6,908 nucleotides of DNA from an uncultured Oscillospiraceae bacterium (GTDB taxonomy: Bacteria > Bacillota > Clostridia > Oscillospirales > Acutalibacteraceae), in contig URRG01000121.1 in NCBI GenBank assembly GCA_900550095.1, positions 1-6,908 of the forward strand. The letters run 5' to 3'. The translations under genes and the position numbers were made by a program. Positions 1 to 5,165 of the stretch are shown here, piece by piece. Position 1 is the first letter of the stretch. Each line of letters begins with the position of its first letter. The notes under the pieces were generated by a model. That model had not been told where the DNA came from. It saw only the letters and a list, made by a program, of their open reading frames with translations, and ran no database searches.

Positions 1-108
1 AAGCCCCATTTTGCCGTGCAGATCCTTCAGCGGATCGACGCTCCTGCTCCTGCGCCTGCCGCAGAACCGCCGAAAACGCCCGCCAGACGCAGGAGCCTGG
101 ATCTTTGA
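1..108 (+). CDS. C-terminal end of an unidentified upstream protein (partial)
   Basis: The first reading frame is open from the window edge to a TGA at 106-108 and encodes the last 35 residues of a protein that begins outside the window. The visible part is a short ordered-looking segment (KPHFAVQILQRI), then a Pro/Ala-rich stretch (APAPAPAAEPP), then a basic tail ending RRRSLDL. This frame is preferred over the other open frame because its composition is that of a normal flexible C-terminus, because the next gene has a perfectly placed ribosome binding site inside it, and because its stop overlaps the next start in a TTGA. Its tail resembles that of the AAA+ ATPase two genes downstream, which ends GGRSLDF. 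The function is not recognisable. By position it is likely the first visible member of the radical SAM/AAA+ operon. Confidence 0.7.
   Translation, partial: KPHFAVQILQRIDAPAPAPAAEPPKTPARRRSLDL
91..95 (+). promoter_or_regulatory. Ribosome binding site AGGAG deciding the TTG start at 105
   Basis: AGGAG lies 9 bases upstream of TTG 105-107, an ideal Shine-Dalgarno distance. The reading frame is open further upstream to the window edge, so this site is the main reason for starting the radical SAM gene at TTG 105. It sits inside the coding sequence of the preceding gene, as expected for coupled translation. Confidence 0.75.
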
Positions 109-797
109 CGCCGGCCGCTTCACAGGACGTCCTGCGCATCCATCGCATAGCCGAGGATACCGCCGCGGAGGGTTTCGGACGCAGGATGTGCGTATGGGTG
201 CAGGGCTGCAGCATACGCTGCCCGGGCTGCATGGCGAAGGATACGTGGGACCGCAGCGGCGGAACGGAAGTCTCCCTGAAAGAACTTATCTCTATTCTGG
301 AAAAATCCGCAGGGCAGATAGAAGGGATCACGCTTCTCGGCGGGGAGCCCTTCGACCAGGCTTTCCCGCTGTGCCGCTTTGCTTCCGCCGCCAGGAACAG
401 GGGCCTCTCCGTGATCGCGTTCAGCGGATACACGCTTTCTCAGCTGCGAAGAGATCCCCGGCCCGGTGTGCAGGAGCTTCTGGCGCAGACCGACCTGCTG
501 ATAGACGGCCCCTTTATCGCCGAACAGCGTTCCTTCACACGCCCTTGGGCGGGTTCCGGCAATCAGCAGTACCGTTTCCTTTCCGGGCGGTATACGCAGG
601 AGGATTTGGAGAAGGAACGCAACCGGGTGGAAATCCGGCTCCAGCCTGACGGGAATCTCCGCATAAACGGTATGGCGGACTTTCCCGGCCTTCTGGAAGC
701 CCTGCTGAACCCAACCTGCGGCGAGCGCAGGTCCCCGGCCGTCTCCAAGCCGGAAACGGAGTCCGACAACACTATAAAAAGGGATAAAACGCCATGA
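105..797 (+). CDS. NrdG-like radical SAM protein (4Fe-4S single-cluster activase family)
   Basis: This 230-residue protein has the compact layout of anaerobic ribonucleotide reductase activases (NrdG) and related single-cluster radical SAM proteins. These bind one 4Fe-4S cluster and cleave S-adenosylmethionine to make a 5'-deoxyadenosyl radical. The cluster cysteines are C35, C39 and C42 (CSIRCPGC), with the spacing CX3CX2C. A GGEP SAM-contact motif lies at 79-82, FSGYT at 106-110, DLLIDGPF at 130-137 and GSGNQQ at 150-155, all in the order seen in NrdG. The last ~30 residues are polar and probably disordered. The start is TTG, supported by AGGAG nine bases upstream and a 4-base overlap with the preceding stop. 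The stop overlaps the ATG of the AAA+ gene (ATGA). No glycyl radical enzyme such as NrdD is visible, so the target is unknown and the name nrdG is not justified. The protein is presumably cytoplasmic and oxygen-sensitive. Confidence 0.88.
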   Translation: MTPAASQDVLRIHRIAEDTAAEGFGRRMCVWVQGCSIRCPGCMAKDTWDRSGGTEVSLKELISILEKSAGQIEGITLLGGEPFDQAFPLCRFASAARNRGLSVIAFSGYTLSQLRRDPRPGVQELLAQTDLLIDGPFIAEQRSFTRPWAGSGNQQYRFLSGRYTQEDLEKERNRVEIRLQPDGNLRINGMADFPGLLEALLNPTCGERRSPAVSKPETESDNTIKRDKTP

Positions 798-2434
798 CAG
801 AATACAACAACAAGCTTAAAAGAGAATTATCGAATCTTCTGCGAGCCCGTTTTCCTTATATTTACATCCCCACCTGGGAAGAGGAAAGAGCCGTGAGTAT
901 GATCCAGCAGATCGCCGCGGACGAAACGTATATCCGCACCGTGCGCAAAGTGTATCAATGGAGCCAGGCGAGCGGATTTACGGAAGACGGCGGGAAAAAA
1001 GTTTCCTCTGCCTCCACGCCCAGGCAGGCCGTTGAGTTTATCTGCAAATGCCGGGAAAACGCAGTGTTCATCATGAAGGATTTTCATGTTTATTTCGGCG
1101 CAGGACACCGGCCCGCGGACTACGAGGCCATCCGCCTTCTGCGCGACGCCCTGCCGGAGCTTAAATTCGCCGAGTCCATGAAAAACGTCATATTCATTTC
1201 CCCCAGCCTGAACATACCGGACGACATGCAGAAGGAAATCTCGATTTTTGATTTTCCTCTTCCCTCCGAAATGGAAATACGGGAAAAGCTGGAGGAAATA
1301 ATCCAGGAAAATCCCAGCCTGCAGGTGCAGCTTGACGAAGGGGGACGTTCAGAGCTGGCGCGGGCCGCGGTGGGGCTTACTCTTCAGGAGGCGGAGAACG
1401 CCTTTTCCCGGGCGATCGTTTCCAGCGGCCGCCTGGACTCTTCCAGCCTGAAAACCATCTTTGAAGAGAAAAATCAAGTGATCAAAAAGACCAGAATCCT
1501 GGAATTTATCCGCTCCGATCTGCAGGCCGGCGATATCGGCGGTTTGGAAAACCTGAAAAAATGGCTTTCCAAACGGAACCGTTCCTGGACGGAATCCGCA
1601 CAGAAGTACAATATACCCGCCCCCAAGGGCGTTCTGATCACCGGTGTGCCCGGCTGCGGAAAAAGCCTGACGGCAAAAGCCATGAGCGCCATGTGGACCC
1701 TTCCTCTGCTGAAGCTGGATTTCGGAAAAATATTTTCCGGACTGGTAGGGAGCTCAGAGGAAAACATGCGCCGGGCCCTTGCTACCGCCGAGGCGGTGGC
1801 GCCCTCCATACTCTGGGTGGATGAAATCGAAAAAGGATTGGGCGGGGTCGGCGGAAGCAGTGGGGATTCGGGGACTTCTACCCGGGTTTTCGGGACTTTC
1901 CTGACCTGGATGCAGGAAAAGCAGGCTCCCGTGTTCGTGGTAGCCACCGCGAACAACATTCGGAATCTTCCCCCGGAGCTTCTCCGCAAAGGCCGGTTTG
2001 ACGAAATCTTCTTTGTGGATCTCCCCACCAAGCGGGAGCGGAAGGAAATTTTCGGGCTTCATCTGCTCAAGCGCCTTAACAACGAATATATAGCTTCCCG
2101 CCTGGAAGTAAGCGACTCTCTTCTGGAGCGCCTGGCCCTGCGCACGGAAGGGTTTGTGGGAGCCGAAATCGAACAGGCCGTTATATCCGCTCTATATGAA
2201 GCGTTTTTCAATGAACGCCCCCTGTTGGAAGAGGATCTTATGTATGCGATCCAAAGCACTGTGCCCCTGTCTGTAACACAGGCCGAGTCCATTCGGGCCC
2301 TTCGCCAATGGGCAAACGTGCGTGCTGTGGCGGCCACGGCGCGTGAGGATCTGGAAGATTACACCAGAAGCGGCCCCGAAGAGCCGGAAGAGGACGTCCG
2401 CAAGAGCCGGGGCGGCAGATCTCTCGATTTTTGA
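794..2434 (+). CDS. Ycf46-like AAA+ ATPase
   Basis: This 546-residue protein has a non-AAA N-terminal domain (about 1-240) followed by one AAA+ module. The N-terminus opens with LLRARFPYIYIPTWEEERA (about 15-33), the pattern that starts Ycf46-type ATPases of plastids, cyanobacteria and many other bacteria. The AAA+ module begins around GDIGGLENLKK and contains Walker A GVPGCGKS (284-291), Walker B ILWVDE (339-344, with D343 and E344), sensor-1 Asn near 387-388, LLRKGRFDE with candidate arginine fingers R398 and R401, and GAE (456-458) in the C-terminal helical lid. All catalytic positions are intact, so it should hydrolyse ATP, probably as a ring-shaped oligomer. The last ~35 residues are acidic, then basic, ending RSLDF. 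The ATG overlaps the stop of the radical SAM gene by 4 bases, with a weak AGGGA at 780-784, which suggests translational coupling. Its substrate is unknown. The neighbours suggest that it remodels a target of the radical SAM enzyme, but this is inference. Confidence 0.9.
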   Translation: MTEYNNKLKRELSNLLRARFPYIYIPTWEEERAVSMIQQIAADETYIRTVRKVYQWSQASGFTEDGGKKVSSASTPRQAVEFICKCRENAVFIMKDFHVYFGAGHRPADYEAIRLLRDALPELKFAESMKNVIFISPSLNIPDDMQKEISIFDFPLPSEMEIREKLEEIIQENPSLQVQLDEGGRSELARAAVGLTLQEAENAFSRAIVSSGRLDSSSLKTIFEEKNQVIKKTRILEFIRSDLQAGDIGGLENLKKWLSKRNRSWTESAQKYNIPAPKGVLITGVPGCGKSLTAKAMSAMWTLPLLKLDFGKIFSGLVGSSEENMRRALATAEAVAPSILWVDEIEKGLGGVGGSSGDSGTSTRVFGTFLTWMQEKQAPVFVVATANNIRNLPPELLRKGRFDEIFFVDLPTKRERKEIFGLHLLKRLNNEYIASRLEVSDSLLERLALRTEGFVGAEIEQAVISALYEAFFNERPLLEEDLMYAIQSTVPLSVTQAESIRALRQWANVRAVAATAREDLEDYTRSGPEEPEEDVRKSRGGRSLDF

Positions 2435-2441
2435 TTGAGAG

Positions 2442-2473
2442 GTGTAGAAGTGTAGAACTGCAGAACTGTAGAA
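2442..2473 (+). repeat. Four tandem 8-bp repeats in the leader of the Ycf35-like gene
   Basis: Four head-to-tail copies read GTGTAGAA, GTGTAGAA, CTGCAGAA and CTGTAGAA (consensus STGYAGAA), with no spacer. The array ends two bases before the GGAGG ribosome binding site of the next gene and starts seven bases after the stop of the AAA+ gene. The first two units are identical and the others differ by one or two bases. It would be transcribed as part of the leader. Its role is unknown. It could be a simple slippage-prone repeat that changes leader length, or a protein or RNA contact site. Confidence 0.85.
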
Positions 2474-2475
2474 TC

Positions 2476-2480
2476 GGAGG
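2476..2480 (+). promoter_or_regulatory. Ribosome binding site GGAGG deciding the ATG start at 2488
   Basis: GGAGG lies 7 bases upstream of ATG 2488-2490. It supports this start over the in-frame TTG at 2431, which has no Shine-Dalgarno sequence and would translate through the repeat array. Confidence 0.8.
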
Positions 2481-2487
2481 AAAATCC

Positions 2488-2973
2488 ATGTCTATTGTAT
2501 TGACCATGACCAGTATAGCCATCGCGCTTGGGGTTTCCGCCGCCGGCGGAGTTATGGCCGCCAAGGAAGCCCTGGCCTCCAGATGCCGGAACGAAGAAAC
2601 GGAAGAAACGGCCATACAGCCGGTGCAGACCCGTTTTACAGACGAAGGTCTGTTGACGCAAACCCTTGAAGAGCACGGCTTCCCGGTCCGCCGGGAAGAA
2701 GACGGCACTCTTTCCGTGAACACGAGCGCAGGCAGCCTGCGTTATTACCAGCCTGAGAAGGGCGCTGCCTTCTGGGTACAGCCTTATGATCTGAAAAGCG
2801 AGGAGGAGCTGGAAGCCCATCAGGAAGAGCTGGCGGAAGAATATATGGTCAACGTTCAAAAAAGCACGTATCTGCTGTTAAAACAGCGGCTTAAAGAACG
2901 CCGGGATATGGAACTGGAATCGGAAGCTGTCCTGGAGGATCAGTCCATCCTGCTGACGATCAACGTTTCCTGA
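2488..2973 (+). CDS. Small membrane-anchored protein, likely divergent DUF1257/Ycf35-like
   Basis: This 161-residue protein begins with a hydrophobic segment (about 3-25, small and aliphatic residues) followed by K26, R32 and R34. By the positive-inside rule this suggests a single anchor with the rest of the protein in the cytoplasm. The soluble part has the outline of the DUF1257 (Ycf35) family. An opening strand-helix-strand unit (PVQTRFTDEGLLTQTLEEHG, 45-64) resembles the TIKTQ...DGEILEKALQDLGY start of Ycf35. A long helix follows in the second half (about 115-140), then a closing strand, DQSILLTINV (151-160), corresponding to the DGSI-hydrophobic end of that family. The similarity is judged by eye and is remote. 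The position after a Ycf46-like ATPase strengthens it, since the two families are often neighbours in bacteria. The gene ends the left operon. The function is unknown; it may be a partner or substrate of the AAA+ ATPase. The ATG is chosen because of GGAGG at 2476-2480. Confidence 0.75.
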   Translation: MSIVLTMTSIAIALGVSAAGGVMAAKEALASRCRNEETEETAIQPVQTRFTDEGLLTQTLEEHGFPVRREEDGTLSVNTSAGSLRYYQPEKGAAFWVQPYDLKSEEELEAHQEELAEEYMVNVQKSTYLLLKQRLKERRDMELESEAVLEDQSILLTINVS

Positions 2974-3062
2974 TGTCCTAAAAGAGCCTAAAAGGCCGTC
3001 TTTCGCCGATGTCCCGCAGAATTTGGCCTATCTGATACTTCGCAGAAAAATAATAGCAGGCG

Positions 3063-3088
3063 CCCGCATTTCGGATCGGGAACGCGGG
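3063..3088 (+). other. Weak hairpin in the convergent intergenic region
   Basis: CCCGC (3063-3067) can pair with GCGGG (3084-3088), extended inside by a short TTTC/GGAA stem with one mismatch. No T-tract follows. It is probably transcribed in the 3' untranslated end of the left operon, just before the main terminator. It may be incidental or may help protect the 3' end. Confidence 0.3.
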
Positions 3089-3101
3089 ATGCAACGTTTG
3101 C

Positions 3102-3145
3102 AAAAAAGGAACCGGCCTCTCATGGTGAGAGACCGGTTCCTTTTT
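3102..3145. terminator. Bidirectional Rho-independent terminator between convergent operons
   Basis: The stem pairs GGAACCGG (3108-3115) with CCGGTTCC (3133-3140), then after one C/A mismatch CTCTCA (3117-3122) with TGAGAG (3126-3131), leaving the loop TGG. It is flanked by six A on the left (3102-3107) and five T on the right (3141-3145, continuing CTTTC). Read on the + strand the T-tract follows the stem; on the - strand the A-tract becomes a T-tract. It can therefore end both operons, lying about 130 bases after the left stop codon and about 110 bases after the right one. Confidence 0.92.
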
Positions 3146-3216
3146 CTTTCGGCGGCATCGGTTATTGGGGTATTACGGTATTGCCCTTGCCGCCCTTCCT
3201 CCGCATCCGGCAGAAA

Positions 3217-3238
3217 GCCTTTCTTTACCGGGAAAGGC
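3217..3238 (-). other. Small inverted repeat 3' of the ABC exporter operon
   Basis: GCCTTTC (3217-3223) pairs with GAAAGGC (3232-3238) around an 8-base loop, 19 bases past the end of the exporter operon. On the - strand it is followed by TTTCTG, a poor T-tract. It could be a weak first terminator or a 3'-end stabiliser ahead of the strong bidirectional terminator. The rest of 2974-3257 shows no credible gene. Confidence 0.35.
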
Positions 3239-3257
3239 GGGAAGAGAGAGGACGCGC

Positions 3258-5165
3258 TTAATCCAATTCCAAAGCTCCCGTATACAGCTGATAGTATGTA
3301 CCCTTCAGCGCCAGAAGATCCTCGTGGGTCCCGCGTTCAATGATGCGCCCATGGTCCAGGACCATAATGGCGTCGGAGTTCTGCACTGTGCTGAGCCGGT
3401 GGGCGATCACAAATACGGTGCGGCCCGTCATCAAGGCGTCCATGCCCCTCTGAACGATGGCCTCCGTGCGGGTGTCGATAGAGCTGGTGGCTTCATCCAA
3501 AATCATCACCGGCGGGTCGGCCACCGCAGCCCTGGCAATGGAGAGCAGCTGTCTCTGCCCCTGGGAAAGGCTGGCCCCGTTCCCGGAAAGGGGCGTGTCA
3601 TACCCCTGCGGCAGACGGGTGATAAAGTCATGAGCGCCCGCCAGCTTGGCGGCGGCGATGCACTCCTCATCGCTGGCCTCCAGCCTGCCGTAACGGATGT
3701 TTTCCATGACGGTTCCGGTAAACAGGTTGGTATCCTGCAGAACCATGCCCAGGCTGCGCCGGAGATCCGCCTTTTTGATCTTGTTGATATTGATCCCGTC
3801 ATACCGGATCTTGCCGTCCGCAATGTCATAGAAACGGTTGATCAGGTTGGTGATAGTGGTCTTTCCCGCGCCGGTGGAGCCCACAAAGGCCACCTTCTGG
3901 CCGGGTTTTGCATACAGAGTGACGTCGTGCAGAACCGTTTTATCCGGCTCATAGCCAAAATCCACTTCTTTCAGCCGGACATCACCGGCCAGACGCGTGT
4001 ATGTCACCGTTCCGTCTCCGTGGGGATGCTTCCAGGCCCATACATTCGTGCGCTCTTCGCATTCCTCCAGCGATCCGTCCGCTTTTTCTCTGGCGTTCAC
4101 CAGCGTCACATAGCCGTCGTCTACCTCGGGCTTTTCGTCGATCAGATCAAAAATGCGCTTTGTGCCCGCCAACCCCATAATAACAGCGTTTATCTGGCTG
4201 GAGACCTGGCTTATATTCCCCGAAAACTGCTTTGTCATATTCAGGAACGGAACCACGATGCTGATGCCGAAGGCAATACCGGAAATGCTCAGATTGGGGG
4301 CATGGTTCAACAGAAGAAGACCTCCCACCAAAGCTACGGCCACATACAGCACATTGCCGATATTGTTCAGAATCGGCATCAGCATGTTCGCATAGCGGTT
4401 CGCCTTCTCAGAATCGGCGAAAAGAGCGTCGTTGATGGCGTCGAAATCCTTTTTCGCTTCATCCTCATGGCAGAAAACCTTAACGACCTTCTGGCCGTTC
4501 ATCATTTCCTCCACAAAGCCTTCCGTGCGGCCGATAGCCTGCTGCTGGCGGACAAAATACCGGGAGGAATTTCCGCCCACCTTCTTGACCACCAGCGTCA
4601 TGCAGAAAACGCCCAGGATCACTACCAGGGTGAGCCACACACTGTAGTACAGCATGATAGAAAACACGGTAACAACCGTGACGCCCGAGATGATCAGCTG
4701 CGGGATACTCTGAGAGATCATCTGCCGCAGAGTGTCTATATCGTTGGTATAGTAGCTCATGACATCGCCGTGATTATGCGAATCAAAATACTTGATAGGC
4801 AGATCCTGCATGCCGTTGAACATTTTCTCACGCATCTTCGCCAGGGAGCCCTGAGTGATAACGGCCATCAGCTGTGTATATGCAAAGCCGGCCAGAAGGC
4901 TCAGCACATAAAATACGGCCAAAACAGCCACAAGCCCCAAAATCTGCCCGGAAACGCTTCCCCAGTCCCCGGTCTGCCAGCTTGTTTCCACAGCGGCTAT
5001 GACATTCTGCATGAATACAGAAGGGATGGAGCTGATCACTGCATTCAAGAGGATGCAGATCAGAGTGACCGGGAGAAGAACGGGATAAAAGCTGAACAGC
5101 ATACGGATGAGCCGAAACAGCACCGCTTTTCTTCCCGTATCTTTTTTCACTTTTTTATTGGTCAT
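3258..5165 (-). CDS. ABC exporter subunit with intact catalytic site (heterodimer partner 2)
   Basis: This 635-residue half-transporter has a six-helix exporter membrane domain (about 20-340) fused to a C-terminal ATPase domain. The ATPase motifs are Walker A GSTGAGKTT (429-437, K435), Walker B VMILDE with the catalytic E558, and H-loop H589 (AHRLST), all canonical. The signature is LSQGQ (533-537), with Gln in place of the first Gly of LSGGQ. An extra segment of about 45 residues (about 350-394, including WAWKHPHGDG) sits between the membrane and ATPase domains. Its start overlaps the end of the partner gene by 11 bases. ATG 5165 is preferred over GTG 5174, nine bases upstream, because AGGTG (5172-5176) lies 6 bases before the ATG. 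It should pair with the upstream subunit in the cytoplasmic membrane and supply the active ATP-hydrolysing Walker/H-loop residues. Family knowledge suggests export of drugs, lipids or peptides. The actual substrate is not readable. Confidence 0.95.
   Translation of the reverse strand: MTNKKVKKDTGRKAVLFRLIRMLFSFYPVLLPVTLICILLNAVISSIPSVFMQNVIAAVETSWQTGDWGSVSGQILGLVAVLAVFYVLSLLAGFAYTQLMAVITQGSLAKMREKMFNGMQDLPIKYFDSHNHGDVMSYYTNDIDTLRQMISQSIPQLIISGVTVVTVFSIMLYYSVWLTLVVILGVFCMTLVVKKVGGNSSRYFVRQQQAIGRTEGFVEEMMNGQKVVKVFCHEDEAKKDFDAINDALFADSEKANRYANMLMPILNNIGNVLYVAVALVGGLLLLNHAPNLSISGIAFGISIVVPFLNMTKQFSGNISQVSSQINAVIMGLAGTKRIFDLIDEKPEVDDGYVTLVNAREKADGSLEECEERTNVWAWKHPHGDGTVTYTRLAGDVRLKEVDFGYEPDKTVLHDVTLYAKPGQKVAFVGSTGAGKTTITNLINRFYDIADGKIRYDGININKIKKADLRRSLGMVLQDTNLFTGTVMENIRYGRLEASDEECIAAAKLAGAHDFITRLPQGYDTPLSGNGASLSQGQRQLLSIARAAVADPPVMILDEATSSIDTRTEAIVQRGMDALMTGRTVFVIAHRLSTVQNSDAIMVLDHGRIIERGTHEDLLALKGTYYQLYTGALELD

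Noticed and set aside
11..649. Open frame of 212 codons on the + strand overlapping the radical SAM gene.
   Set aside because: Its translation is Arg/Gly/Pro-rich with no motif, while the alternative frame carries the full radical SAM motif set.
2442..2473. CRISPR-like array.
   Set aside because: The units are only 8 bases, directly adjacent with no spacers, and there are no cas genes.
2431..2487. TTG 2431 as the start of the Ycf35-like gene, giving a TTGA overlap with the AAA+ stop.
   Set aside because: No Shine-Dalgarno sequence precedes it, and it would translate the repeat array in front of the hydrophobic segment. ATG 2488 has GGAGG at 7 bases.
2488..2590. Lipoprotein signal peptide in the Ycf35-like protein, ending at C33.
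   Set aside because: The residues before the Cys (LASRC) do not fit a lipobox, because Arg sits at -1 and the hydrophobic stretch ends well before it. A simple membrane anchor fits better.
2977..2994. Direct repeat CCTAAAAG spaced by two bases after the left operon's stop.
   Set aside because: Two copies of a short A-rich 8-mer are too little to distinguish from chance, and no structure or gene context supports a role.
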